From: Gymnothorax reevesii
Taxonomy: Eukaryota; Chordata; Actinopteri; Anguilliformes; Muraenidae
Direction: 5' to 3'
DNA: 64,000 nt
Assembly (NCBI GenBank): GCA_029721435.1
Contig: CM056573.1
Location: 47,528,501-47,592,500 of the forward strand
Positions 11,724 through 26,700 of the stretch are shown in pieces; positions within the stretch are counted from its first letter, which is position 1; every line of letters begins with the position of its first letter. A program made the translations under genes and the position numbers. Under the pieces are notes generated by a model. It was not told the origin of the DNA. It saw nothing but the letters and a program-made list of their open reading frames with translations, and did no database searches.

Positions 11724-14700
11724 TGTGTGTGTGTTTTTTTTTTTTTAATATGACACATTACCAGCCTGATACCAATGCTGATGTTTTATTGAGCAGATAG
11801 TGGATAAGGGTGTGAATTTTACTGAGAGAAAGAATGGTGAAAATATGCAGAATAAAATGCACATTAGAAATGAGAATTGTAGGCTAGTACCCAAAGCATG
11901 CAGATTTCCTGAGATGTCATCCTCATCTTGTGAAATTGTCCCATTAGACAGATTGGCAAAAAAAAAAAAAAGAGATATTTGTATGGACTATGCTTGTATG
12001 TAATCTCAGATCTTGTTACAGTGTCAAAATTGATGTGATTATCAAACGTAAAAATAATCTATAAATGTGCCTGGATTTTTGTTGCGCACCGAAGCATGAT
12101 TTGTGAGAGAAGCAGTTTGGTGGTGTATGCATTATGCTTTAGCCATGACATGATTTAAACAGAGAGCAGGGAACAGGTTGGCATTACAGAACTCGGGAGA
12201 CTGGCTTGGTGTCCTTGGCCTAGTTGCCAGCCATCAAGTTTAGTTATGACTGCTGAACTGAAAATTAATGAAGCTTTGGACATATTTATGCAATTGCAAC
12301 CAGGTTTCCATTAGTATTCCAATTTTGCTTTTTATAGTTTTCTGAATGGTGTTCCATTAGCTGAACATGGTCACAGGTTAACATAATGTACCTTGGTCCA
12401 GGACCATGTAGAGCATGGACTGGTAAAGCAGTGTGGCTATTTGCGAATGCTTGTCTCTGTTTAAAGTATAATGTTAATTTTTTTGTGTTTTCGACAATAA
12501 CAAAGTTCAGTGCTAGGTTATGAACTGGAAGACATCACTCACTCCTTCCATCCTGGAATCATGTGCCAAAGTCACAAATTGATGGCTTTCAATTACAATA
12601 GAGATGCTGCTTGTGAAAAATGCCGCGATCATCGCCCATGCTCTCTGGAGACCAAGTGATCGTACCGTTCAGTATCGGCTATTCCACTTTACCTCTACTT
12701 TGCCTTTACTGTGGGTGCAACTATGCATTTGTTATTGGCCTTGGTAAGATGTATTATCAAGGAATTTTGCAAATCTATCTCTACCATCTGCTTCTGTGAA
12801 AGTGTGTGACGTAGTCTTTAATCGGGATTTCAAGGAGGTTATCGCTTGGAGATTACAGGTCATTAAAAGAATGTCAGTAAGCACTTGTGCTCTGTAATGG
12901 ACACCTTTATGGTTGTCATGGAACAGAAAGTGAAGTGGTGAAGGTTGCTTAATGAAAATGGCTCTGGTTCATGGTTTGTACTGCGTATGGCTGTGATTGG
13001 TTAACACTGTAAGGGATGGGTCTCTGACTGGAAGACTGGGCTGGCCTTCCCTTCCATGCTAGGTGACAAGGGTACATTTGTTGTACTGCTAGATGCTAAT
13101 CTGTGTAAAGATTGCCACCAGCACGCTCGCAACCTCCTGCTTTTGTCATGCATTCTACGACAGAGCGGTTTACTATGTAACTTGGGAATAATGAGGCCTA
13201 AGGTGTTTCTCATGGCTGTAAGGAAGGTAATATTTTCCTTTGCAGTGAACACAGATTTGTGCTTGTAAGTTGCTGAAAGCAATCTGACTGATTTTTAAAT
13301 TGTATTTTATGGTTTTTTTTCTTCTGTGTGTTTTAGGCCAGCCTGTCAATATGGGGATGGAGCAGTTTGGGGGTGGTACTCTTTCTCATCACATTTGGAC
13401 CCTTCGCCATATTTTATTTTGTTTTTTATATCCTCTGCTTTGTTGGTGGGTAAGTTGACCATCTTGCTCATGCATCACATGCCACTGTGGAAAATCAGCT
13501 CTGTTTGAGGCAAAGTCTTGCTAGTCAGGTATTTAACTGCCTGATTAGATAGTTTTGTTAGCTCTGCTTGGGGGGTGTGGGGGTCTTAGTTCGGGCTATT
13601 ATGTGTATTACAGTGATAGACGCTGGCAGGAGATAAATTCTGGTCTGCTCTGAATGATTGTGAATTTATTTGACATTTGAATGAAGTAATTTTTTATTTG
13701 TATTCCACTGATGGTGTTTATATGCTGTATGTTTCACAGTTCGAAAGCTTGCATGTCTGACTTTGGTTACATTCCTGGAAGTGTACGCTGCTACCTCTAA
13801 ATGCTTTTAGTTTTGTCTCAGGACCTGTAAGTACTCAGTTCCTAATGTAGTTTTTTTTATGTTTTTCTTTGTCTTGCAGAGGCTTTGTTGTTACCCTTTT
13901 ATTTGGAAAGACAAACTCCGAAAGACACTTGGAGAGATGTGAGCAGTCCTTCCTCCCTGCGACTCCGTCAGGCGTACTGAAGGTCAGCAGTGCGCCGTTA
14001 GTTCGCTCTCTCTCTCGCTCTGTCTCGCTCTCTAACTCTCCTGCTGTTCAACTCCTGCTTTCCTGTTTCCCCTTCCTGTCTGTCATAGCCTTTCCTACCC
14101 CAGATCCTGTCTCAGCCACATGCTTGTATATGCGCATATGCACACTTACCTACATACTTCTATACTTAATTATGTACTGAATGTTACTGTTGCTTTTAGC
14201 CGATTGTTTGGGCACCTTGGATTGGGCCGTATTGTGTGTTGCTTTGTGTTTAACTGATCGTCTGTGTTCCTGTGTCCTTAAGGCGCTGGAGGAATTGAAA
14301 CTGGAAGTCAAGCCCATAAAAATTGACAGAAGAGTTACAGGATCCAACATTATTGATGAGCCTCTACAGCAGGTATGCGGCAAAAGTATTCGGATGATTT
14401 TAGTGCGCGCTGTCAAGGACTCTCACTCTTCTGTCTTCAGGTCCTAGGGAGAAGCACTGCCAGGGTGCAGTGGTGGACAACAATTTTTAATTCATAAAAT
14501 CTATTGTGTTCCTCATCTTTGGGCCCAAAATTAATGAATGGTTATAAGCATTGCTCTTTTCCTTTTAAAAAAAAAAAAAGGAGAAAAAAAAAAGACTTGA
14601 CTTAACTGACGATGACATCATATGCTGCCTGTCCAAAAAAAAAAAGTCACCTTTTGGATTTTAATTAATAAATACAATGATTAGATCATCATTGCAGCGA

Positions 14701-17700
14701 TTAATTTGTTTCATCTGGCAATGATTATTATTATCCCCCGCCAACACGAAGTGGGAGGGGGATATAGGTTTGACCTCCGTCCGTCCGTGCGTCCGTGTGT
14801 GCGTCCGTCTGTCCGTCCGAGATAAAGGGGACAGCTTTACTCAGAAACTACTACAGATACAGTAACCAAATTTGGTGTGTAGCTTCAGACCATAAAGGCC
14901 TTGATTGAGTTCGAAAATGAGAAGCGCACCATTGGCGGGGGATGTTGTAGACCATGTCGACTTGTTATTATTAACCCTGACTACTGAAGTACGTACCTTT
15001 TCACTCCCTAAAAAATTATGCCAGAAGATGTATCCCTTGTTGACTGAAAATATGTTGCAGTGCTTCAGAAGTGGCTAATTATCGGTCTGCATCATTCAAA
15101 CAAAACAAGAAATGAGAAGGACAAGTATGAGGAACCATTTTCACACATATGAATTGGTCTCTCACCACAAAGTCCGGACCTTAACTGCATTGAAAGTCTG
15201 TGGGATTTGCTGCAGAAACCTTCAGGGCGGTTCAACTATCCTGTAGTCAAAGCAAGAACTCAGGCAAAGTGTTCAACTCTGATTAAAAATAAATGTTCTG
15301 GCACTGCATACGGTTGTCAAAACAATGACACAACAAATTTGCCCTGTAATCAAAGTTACAGGGGTTCCAACTAAATATTTCAGTTTGCGACTTTTCAGCA
15401 GGCAGTGTATTAAATTTTGTCAGCAAGTTTAATTTGAAGTTATCTTTGCCTCAAATTTTGGCAGCAGCATGGTGCTGGACATTCTGACTGGATTATGCAT
15501 ATTACTCCCCATATGATGAAGTCTTCGACATTTTTACAGTTGGATTATGTGGGTGGACTTGAAAATGACAGAATTGGCAATGTTTCAGCATCTGTGGGCT
15601 AGAATTTTATTAACGGGAACTGGTTGTCCTCTATTTGTTTTGTGTGGATATCTATTCAGGGGTATCAGTAATGCCCTCTGAATGATTGTGATGATGTTAT
15701 TAGTGAAGTGATTTTGATACATTTGTGGAAGATCTGCCTTGCAGATCAGATCCAGATAAGCAGCGTTGAGCCCATTGTTTTGAGTTTGATTGTGTATTGG
15801 CGGGAGCGCGGGGCTGTCTTGCAGGTCGAAGGAGCCTCAAATGCCTCAGTGGCAGCTGAAGAATCCTGAGTAGGTCTCGTTGATCAATGTTTCCTCTGTC
15901 CGAGTAAGAGGGGCTCCAGCATCCAGAACAGTGCCTCCTTGTGCTTTGCTAAGCACTGGAGATAACATGGCTCTCACCGCGGTTAGCTCAAACACAGAGG
16001 CCATCCTGATAAGTGATCAGACTCCTCCTTAATGTCGGTGGCTGGTGTTCCCTGAAGCTGCGTGCCAGTCTGTAGTCCGATTTGCACCAAGTATTCAGCC
16101 ACAGTGCAGTTCCTCCTCACTGGGACTAGGTTTTGAGAACAGAACTGGTCCTGATTTTTCAAGAACCGTGTATTCATTGAAACAGGTGCATGTCGAATGC
16201 TTATCAGTTCCAAACGTATTATTTCAATCGCGGTCTGAAATGAACTGCCCTGAGAATGGATCTGGCAAGACCTGCTACCACAATGGAAGCAGGACTGCGT
16301 GCACAGCACAGCAACAGTCTGTTATCCATAGCAGCAGTTTGCATTTCAAAAATAACCATAGAAATATTTTTATAACTGAAGGAAACGGTTGTCGCAGCTA
16401 AAAGTTTAGTAAATATATCCCAAATGCTCAAAGAATGACGGAATCTGAACCGAGATATGATAAGCACTGGATTCGATGAGCAGAATCTGAATCAGAACCA
16501 GAATCGATAAAATTGAAACGATACCCAACCCTACTTCTCACTTTTCATGCTACGGAGTCTCACACTTTACTCCAGTATGTCTTCCACATTTAAGCCCTGT
16601 TGGAGTGATGTACCTTTTTACATCTCACTCAGGTCGCATGAACTGTGGTCTGTCTACCTCAGTGTGCATAACTACTGCATTACATGGTGCTTTACATGTT
16701 ATACCAAGACCTGAGAGGTGCAGAGTTGTTATACGTGGTTTACAGTTGAGTCCATTGATATTTGCATATTTTCATTGTGGCTGTTACTTTATCTGACAGC
16801 CACGCCATATTGGAGTTTAAAATTAGCAATGAATATCAGACCTTCCTTCTACTTAAATAGGGGGGTATGTACATCCACATGAACTGATTGGTGTTGGAAT
16901 TGATGTTCTTTTTGTATTTTGTCCCACCTTATACGGGACCAAAAGCAATGGGGATAGTTGGCGGCTCAGCTTTTCCGCGGACGCGCGTGTGAATTGTGTT
17001 CACCACAATGCTGAAAATTGTCATTTTTCAAATGCTTATGAATCTGATTGTAAGTTTTCGTATCACTTGGACAGAATGCTGCTCAGTCCAGCATCTTTAC
17101 GAAGTCTGTCATCTTCTGCTACCAGTCAATATGGAGGAATAATATGAATTCTGTATTAAACTTGAAAACTTAAAAATGTTCTGCATAATTATGTCCTTTA
17201 ATTTTGCGTATTCTTTTCAATCTGATTATTTTTGTACAGGTGATCCAGTTTGCCCTGAGAGATTACATCCAGTATTGGTATTACACTCTCAGCGATGATG
17301 AATCCTTTCTGCTTGAAATCAGACAAACTGTTCAGTATGCACTTGTCCAGTTTTCCGCAAGGTAAGCTGTAACTAACACAAGTGCCTGATGGCACTCGTT
17401 CAGTAACACAGTGGCGTTCTTTTTTCAATGAAAATAAAGCTTTATGGCTTTCGTCATGTATCTCCCAATCCGGCAGGTCCAAAGAAGTGGACTGGCAGCC
17501 GTATTTCACGACCAGATTGGTTGATGACTTTGCCACACACTTGCGGGTATTCAGGAAAGCCCAGGAGAGACTGAATGAGAAGGAAGACCCTAAACAACGT
17601 AAGACTTTAAAGTAACGATCGTATGTAGGCAGCAGCACAACCTGTGGGTCTTTAAACGGACAGTTTATGCTGCGTTTGTGACCTGGTGTAGCCTGTTGGT

Positions 17701-20700
17701 GTCCTTGGGCTGTTCTAGCGGAGGCTCATTGCAGTGATGCAGTCTCTGCTCTAGATGGCCTGTATATGATGACCTCAAACGTTCACATGAAGGAGAGTGT
17801 CCTTAAACGATGAGAGGAACTATTGTGAAGTTGCATCGCCAAATAAAGTACATTATCTCTGAATTCGAAACTATAAGCAATTTTTATGTATTTATTTTTT
17901 TATATCATGCAAACTGCATTTAAGGGGAGGAGAAACCCAGAAATCCCTTCAATCTGCTGAAGAACAGGACAATAAGAGAGAGCAGGAGGGAGAAGTTTAT
18001 GCTTCAGGGGCATTTTAATGTTCTAAGTTGACTGATACAATGTACTTTGAATTTAACCTGGATCTTCTCAAAACCTGATTTTTTTTCCCCGATTGTGATC
18101 ATTTAAGACTCTATATCTCACTTATTTGCAGAGCTTTTCTCAGGTCATTTTGACAGAAGTCTGTGTACATATCAGGAAGTCTACTGAACTAGAAGTTTTG
18201 GTTTAGCATTTTGGGTCTGTGAGTTATGGTGATTTGTATTTCATATCGAGGGGGCGAAAAATGGCAAAATCCTCTTTTACCCCTTTAAATCTCTTGTATT
18301 ATGTGTAAATGCTTTATTCTACTTCAGAAGAAGGTGTAAACATAACGAAATCTAATAAGAAGAAAAAAAAACAAAAAAAAACAACCTGTTTCAAATATCT
18401 TGCTTCAGTCCTGAGATATAAGGCAAAGAAATAATGGTGAAATTGGGGTGGCGGCCATCTTGAATCACATGACCTAATTATGCAAATGAGGTCAAATTCA
18501 TATTTTGTGTATTTCAGGTCATATACTGTCAATACACCTTGTATGAATGATTTCTATCCAAAAATGACCTTTTTTTGTTTTCCCCCCAAAAGGTTTCTCC
18601 TCCCCTTAAATGTATAACACAGCGAAAGAAAGCTGCTGTGTTGCAGTGGCTGGAAGATGATGCCCATGTCACCTGGGCTGGTAGCCATTTTGTTTTATAT
18701 GTAAAATGGTGAAAGGTCTCATCAGTCAGATTTGGATTGCCCCTTTCGTTAGAATGCCCAACAACCGCACATTGCGGCAGTGTCAGGGATTAAAGATTGT
18801 TTGCTGGAAATCTATCGGTTTTAATTCACACAACTGGTATCTCTCAAAACACTCTTGATTATCACTGCAACTTTCAATACTCACACTGTGACTGCGCCCA
18901 GTCGAAAGACATATCCAGCCCTCATGACATCACGCACCGGTCTGGGCAGAATGTTTCCCATTGTTTGTTTGGTTGATTATTTTTTTCTGACGGTCATGGC
19001 AGATTCTGAGGTTTTTAAGATTCTGCGATGTTTGAACACGGGTACCACGATGTTAGAAAATGTAAATAAAAGGATGGCTTTTCATTTTTGACAGCAGACA
19101 TTATGTACTTAATTTGACAATGCAAGTTCGCTATAGGTTTTTTTATTCTTTAATCCAAAGTGTGTTATGTTTCAGGGGACGACCCAGAGGAGCTGCTGGA
19201 CTCCTTCTTCGAGGCAGAGGTGGAGATGGAGAGGACACTGTGTCGGGATGTGGTCTGCACCGCACCCAAAGATGAAGAGGGTGTGTACAACGGCACATTC
19301 CACACATTCACTTCAACCAAAGGCTGCCTTTTTCATTCGCACCGACCGCCTGAAGCGTTGCTTTAAAAGTTGCGGTGCTTCTGCATGATAATGACAGGAA
19401 GTTGAAGGCCAGGTTAGTGTGCAGATGCAGATGGCTGCATCTGCATTTTAAACATTGATGGTCTCTGACGTTGAGCGAAGCAGTTCATATTTAGAAGGGA
19501 CTGTAGTCTGAACACTCAAGGGTTCTGCTGTAGCGATCTTTTATAGTAAAACTGCAGTCTTTCAGTACATGCCAGTGTCTGAAGCGTTATGCTACCGGAC
19601 AGTTCGCAAAAACAAATTTTTTCATTGACTTCGACATTTTAATGATGTCTTTCTCTTTTATAGCTCATTTATAGTGCATTTTCAAACACTTTTCAGGAAG
19701 TAATTATGATTGTATTTTAGTTCCCATTTACACATGTCAACTGAAACTTTTGAGTTAATCGCCCGTTTGTTTGTTTTTTTGGTTTTTTTTTTCCCAAGTA
19801 CAGAACAGGGCTGATCTCTTGTTAAAAATTGTTTTGAAACTAATAAATGTTGAAATTGAGTTTGTAGTTTGTATAATGCAGGGAGAATACAAATTGCAGT
19901 CTTGGTTTCCTTTATGTTCTCCAGGCTTTCTGAAAGACCTTTGCGAGGTATTGCTGTATCTGTTACTACCTCCTGGAGACTTCCACAACAGGAATATGAG
20001 ATACTTTGTCAGGGTGAGTGCAGCTGCATACTATTCAAAAGGGAAACACTGCCACAACAGTTGTTTTTATAGATACCATTTGATCATACTGAGCTGAAAT
20101 GATGAACTGAGAAACTGAGTGGTTCTTTTGCAGCGACCATATTTTGTTTATAGTAATTGTTTTATTATAAATGAAACTGGCGTTACAAAATGTCATGTTA
20201 ATCTTGAGACGAGCCCGACGCAAGCTCCTGATTTTCATCTCTCAGGAAATCCTTGCGAGGGGTGTTCTGCTTCCGCTGATCAACCAGCTGAGTGATCCAG
20301 ATTATATTAATCAGTATGTGATTTGGATGGTAAGTAATGGTTGCAGCCGTTACCTGTAAGAGGAAGTAGGGTGGAATGCTATCGGTTTAAATTTTTTATT
20401 TGAGTCTTCTGTCTATACTCTGATTTGTTGTTGCAGAATTGGAATAGCTGGTCTATAAAAGGCCATTTTCATGCTTTCAATACTTAATATTCAGACCTAA
20501 TGTTAACAGAAAGTTGGCTGCCTCTTAACTCAATTGTTTATGAGGCAGAGATGAATGTACATTAGCAGTATTTTTTGCCTACATGACTAGCTAATAATTT
20601 CTGCATTGACTAGTATGGAGACAATAATCCAGATGCGTTTTGGATTTGTATTTGGAATGTAAGGGCGTAGCAGCATGCAGTAGTGGGCCCTGTCTTGCAG

Positions 20701-23700
20701 ATCCGAGATTCGAGCTGTAACTATGAGGCCTTCATGAACATCCTGAAGCTGTCGGACAAGCCGGCGGAGCTGGAGGCCGTGAAAGACAAGGCAGCCGAGG
20801 AGCTGCAGTACCTGCGCTCCCTTGACACCGCCGGCGACGGTGAGACGAGCCCGAACACGCGTGTTCTCATGCCTGCAAGAACATACACACGCATGTTGAC
20901 TTGCATGTGCGGGCATGTACTCACTCACACGTACACGGAGATGCTCATTAACTTGCATGTATGTGCGCGCATAAATGCGTATGCTGATGGACTCCTGTTA
21001 ACACGCAACATGCGTACAAATGCAATATTCTAATTCAGTTATGGGCAAGCTTGCTTGCATAGCCGCCTTCAACCATAAATGTGGCTCAGTAGTGGTTCCG
21101 TCCTTTGATACTTCAAATTAATACTTGGGGATAGTTTCCTGAACCTGCTACTGGTTGAAGTCTTCTCAAAATCTTCTCTGCTGCATTGCAGTTGTATGGT
21201 ACTAAATTGCTATACTGCCTGGCGCAAAAAAGGTCTCCATTTGGATTTAAATAAGCAAATATTTCAGAGCCAGTGAAAAAACCCTTATTGCAGTGATTTA
21301 ATATTTTTCAGTGGGGAACAATTCCTTTAACACTGACTGATGCAGTGTTACTTCTCATTTCTAAAACAACCATGTAGGCAGGCATATCCACTGGTCAAGG
21401 AAAAGATTTTACTGCGTTTAAAGAGGAGTAAATTCTTCATGAAACAGGGAGAGTGTTCAAGGAGGTTGCTTAAATCCCTGTAATTGGGTGAATGGGTCAA
21501 CTTTGCAGAAGAAATATGGTGGGGAAAAAAAAAATAAAGAATGATCGTGATTGGAGAGCACTAAAATGTTTCTTGAAGTCCATCGCAAAAAAAATTGACA
21601 TCATGATTGTGTTTAATTGTGAAAGTAAGTGCATTCCCACTCACACAATGGAATGAAAACTTACAAGATTAGGACTAAACTGATGCGCTACAAGACAGTC
21701 ACTGGTTATTGTGGGCTAAAAATTACTGGCGCCCCTGACTGGCAATGCGCAAAGAATACTTTAAAAAATTCTAGAAAATGTATTTCTGGAGAGACTCTCA
21801 ATAACAGTATGTGAGAAATAATGTATGATATTAATCTTCCAATGGAACCAACAGAAATCACTTACTGATTTGAATATCAATTTCCTCCAAAGCAAGGTTT
21901 TCACAATTAATGGCACCCGTAAAGATTATTGTAAATAACATCTACCAAAATTAAACCAGGTATTAAATTCCATGTATTTAAGTTTTATCTAAGTGCGAAG
22001 GAGCTACATTGAGCCACTGTATCACTTCCTGTGTTACTAGGATAAAGAAATGAGGTAAAACACGTGCACTACCCCTTTGTTATCCAACAACACGAGGAAG
22101 ATAAAACAACTATTGGTTCAAAAGAGGCAGATAGTCATAGACCTTCATAAATCTGTTAATGGCTACAGAAAGATTCACAAACAATTGAAAATGCCACTGA
22201 GCACTGTCAGGGCAATTATTTAAAAATTCAAGATATGGAACTGTTAAAAACCTCAAGGGTAGAGGACGCAACTGCATTTTGCCCCCCATGATACTGAAGA
22301 GGATGGTGAGAGAAGCAACAAAATCCCAGAGAATCACTATGAAGGAATTGCAGGCCTTGGTTTCATCTTGGGACCACCAGGTTTCAAAAAGCACCATCAG
22401 GCGCCCCCTCCACAACCACAGGCTCTTTGGAAGGGTTGCCAGAAGAAAGCCTTTTCTGACCAGAAGACACTGAAGCAAGTGCTTGGAGTTTGCCAAACAT
22501 CATTTAAACTATAACTGGAACAAGGTGTTTTGGTCAGATGAAGCTAAAATTGCATGTTTCGGTCAGATGCAGCATCAGAAAAACTAATAAAAAAACTAAT
22601 AAAGATGTGATTTGAAATTGCTGATGTCAGCAGGCAATTGTAATTATTATTTGGTACAAAAGCATCATCCAGGAGAGGCCTAGTCCTTCAGAAGCTATGC
22701 TACAAGTGCATCGTCAATTTACCCACCCATGCATGAGAAAATCATTGAAAGGTTTAAAAACAATGTTCCTCAAAAAACATAGGAAGGGATTTGGATATTT
22801 GACCCTACGCAGTGCTGAACACAATTAGAAGATTTAAGGAATCTGGAGGAACATCTATGTAAAGGGCAAGTAATTGTGTCATTACAGTGTGGTGAGCGTA
22901 TGCTAATAAGCCATGATTAACTTTTGTCAACATTTCAGCAGTGCTATAGCAACAGTGTTATGTGTCTAACATGGCAGTGTAACAATATGAAATAATGAAA
23001 TACTCATTTTTATTCATTGTGATCTGAACAGTTTAGCTGAACACTAGTTGCCCTGCCAGGGGGTTTACAGCACTGTTGTCATCACTTTCCTTTGCGGAAT
23101 TAAGTACAGTAAAAATCGATTTAAAATGGTGGTCGACCTTGGATTTTGAGGAAAATTTCAGGATTAGTAGAGATTATGATAATCTAGCAAATAAGTGTGT
23201 TTTTTCAAGTATTATGAAAGAGTGGAGTATCCCTTGTTTTGCATGAGGAATGGGACAAATGTACACCTAGAACACTAATTCACTTGGAAAAGAATGGCAA
23301 CACTACAAAGTGTTAAATGCTTCACTGTCCCTACTTTGATTCTTGCAACTTAGAAAATGCATTTTACGAATCAAAACTGAAATGAGTGATTATTTAGAAA
23401 AGAGGTGAAACTTCAAATAATATGCAGTTTTATTGCTTTTGATGTAATGGAGGTCAATTGCAATTTATAAACCACTGCTTTAAGTTCTCATTTTAAGTTG
23501 ACATGCCCTCTGAACCAAAATATAGTCGCCAACAATATAAAGTCATCAGAATAAAATTGGCATTAGAAATTAAAAGCCTGTAACTGGATTATCTCTCTGG
23601 ATGATCCTTGCTCTTATAAGGTTGTTTATTAAGGTCAGGCTATGCTTGTCTGTCAGATGGGAGAATGTTTGATCATTGATCTTAATATCTGTGATCCGTG

Positions 23701-26700
23701 AGTGCAGTCATGATGCAATAGCTGTTCTTCATGGATGCTTTTTTTCCTCTCTTGTAGATATTAATATGATAAAGAATCAGATCAATAGTCTTCTGTTTGT
23801 GAAAAAAGTCTGCGAGATGAGAATTCAGAGGCTACGCTCAGGAAAGGTATGCTTCCACCACTGTAATTGCAGTGTAATCACTTTTGTGCTTTTTAGACAA
23901 TACATTATGACTGAACTTGCACTTTTTAATCAATTTGCTCCCAGATTATGTTTGTCATTTTTATTTCCCCATTAGTGGAGTTAAATTCTTTTGTCCCTTT
24001 GTAGGAAGTAGATGCTCTGAAACTGGCGGCGAGCTTCGGCAAGCTTTGTGTCATCCCACTGGAGCATATTCTTGTTCACAATATTGCACTTCAGTTTTTT
24101 ATGGGTAAGTTTGTCAGAACCCCCATGCTAGCTTACTGCACTGGTCTGCTGAGGTAACTTGAGCACTATATCCACACAAATTGCTGAAAGGATGCTTTTC
24201 TTTGAAAATGTTTTCAGACATGATGAAAACATACAGGAATGATATTACATACAGGGCGCAATTTGAACTTTTGGCCAACGGAGTATCCAGAAAAATCATG
24301 AAACTTAGATACTCGCGGTACTTATAGCTTTTGAGTTAAACCCATTTGCTTAGAGTACGAATATCGCCAATTTTTTCCTGCTCTACATGAGCCTATTTAA
24401 GGCTTTATAACTCATATAATCATTTGTGTCACAGAGACTATTATTTCAGTGAAGCGAGATATTGAATTACAGAACTATTTAGCAATTTCCGAATTTGCCG
24501 AGGACGGCGTCTAAATCTGCGCAGAAGGGTTAAACGCATCACGATTGCGATTTATTTAAAAGCTACACTACGCTGCGGAACCATGATTAATGAGGGTATG
24601 GCACCACTGTTCACTTTCATAGTTGGTTCTCTGTGTTTGTGTCCCAGACTACATGCAGCAGATGGGGGGCCAGGCAGATCTGTTTTTCTGGCTGACGGTG
24701 GAGGGCTACCGGGTCACAGCGCAGCAGCAGCTGGAGGTCATGCAAGCCTGGCAGCGAGACGGGAAGAAGCAGGGCAGCCAGACCAAAGGCCTGCTGAAGG
24801 CCGCTGTGCTGGGAGTCTATGAGCAGTACCTGTCTGAAAAGGTTAGCGGCGCAGCGCTCATGCAGAAGCCTGGCTCAGCTGTATATTGGAGACCAGTCTA
24901 AAAACACCTATAGTAGATCTACCTGACACACTGCACCCTTCTGCGAAAGAGAAACCATTCTATATCTACTTTACAATCAGCGCCTGGCTTTAGATGTCAC
25001 CCGCACTGGTTAGAGAAAGCTGCTATTATTGGCTTACAGATCGTATGTTTAGTGCTCATCAGGTGTCAAACATTATATAATGAAATTATAATGACATTTT
25101 GATTTGATTTAGCTGAATCGGTGGCAAAAAATTCCATTTTGGTGATTCACTTGAGAGGACTAGTTTTGTGACACTCGAAGTTTACATTCTGCTTAGTATG
25201 AACTACAGTATTTTTATAACTGCCTGTCCACTAACGAGGGATGAGCGACTCCGTGTCAAACTAATCCTTACTACTACAATACGTTTTCTTTGGGTGAAAT
25301 TAGATCAATTATTGTTGTTTAGTCAGCGAGTGGTAAGTACCACCAACAGCGTACCAAAGTAATAACCGTAATTGGCGCAGATCCTAGCAGCAGCACGAAA
25401 GCGGAGCAGATTAACCTGATATCACCCTGTACGGACGGCGCCGGGCTGTTGGGAGGCGGGCCTGTTTGTGACGAACACACCGGCTCTGCTGCCAAGCGCG
25501 GCAGAACAAATGGGGTGGGCGGAAAGGGACATAAATAAATTAAAGTTCAAGCTGTGTCCTTACAATCTGGAGAGAATGAACAACATTCAACACTCAGCCT
25601 TCAAAAGGCCATGTTCCTGGCCACTCTACAAAGCACATCGATTCCGCCGCAACAGGCTGCTAGCATAGCACCTTTCTGAATGAAAAGCTGTTTGTTTTCG
25701 GCAATACACCAGATGGACATTTTGATTGCAATTGTCGTAGTCTTGTACCGCGGATAATCTGCGCTTTGTCGATCCCAAAGTAACACATTTTAGCCGTGGT
25801 ACAGTCAGTTCTAAAATTACCTAGTTATCATTTTTCATGACCATAAAAAAATAAATAAATGGGAGAATAATGATCTGCTGTATCCTTGTGCAACCTTTAC
25901 TCGTGAATTATACAGTGAATGCGTCTGCCTTCTGAAATGCATTTCAGGTTTTTCTCATGCAGTGACACTGAATTAAGGAGCAGACCTCAGACTAGCAAAT
26001 CTGAGATACCCAGGTCTGTATATCAGCACCTGGGGTATACATTAATGCATTCTATAAAAATATGTATAATGTATGTATGATTAATAAATTGATACATCAG
26101 TTTGGAAGAGAGCAGATCATGATGTGCAGTCCTCTGAAGCATGCAGTGGCTACTGACCCTTTGATTCACACCGCAGTTCAACTGCAGTGCGATTAGCTGA
26201 GAATTTTAAGTCCATTAAATGTTTCTCTTGACTGGCGGGCTTGTTAATGCCCAGCCGTTGGGGATGGCCGCGGACCAGTATAATTGGAGATGTCCTTGCT
26301 GACTGTCCCTTTGGGTGATGGAACTGCTAGTTTGGCTCAGCCTTGCTTGAGCGGTCAGCCAAAATTGACTCAGTTGACACATTCGATAATGTTGGGGTTC
26401 AGTCTGAGACCATCTGGCCTAGCCATACACTGGGATAAACGGATCCTCCGCAGAACGGGAGTTTCAGGCCATTTATATCTTCTGTAACCTCACGAATTCT
26501 GAACTGTGCGCATGGAGCCCTGCATATTTTGAAAAGATTTGAAGACTCCTTTCGATTGGCTCGGCACAGAAACGATCTTAACTTTATTTTTATTTTATGA
26601 ATCCAAGTTGAGATGTACTAATTGTGAGGTTCAGATTGAGCAGCTGATGTCTGGAATGGAGACTGCTGCATCCGTGCAGAGTGAAGTTCTGGCCTTGGTC

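Noticed and set aside
17198..17638. Minus-strand 146-codon frame
   Set aside because: It lies opposite snx13 exons 5 and 6 and is explained by their codon use.
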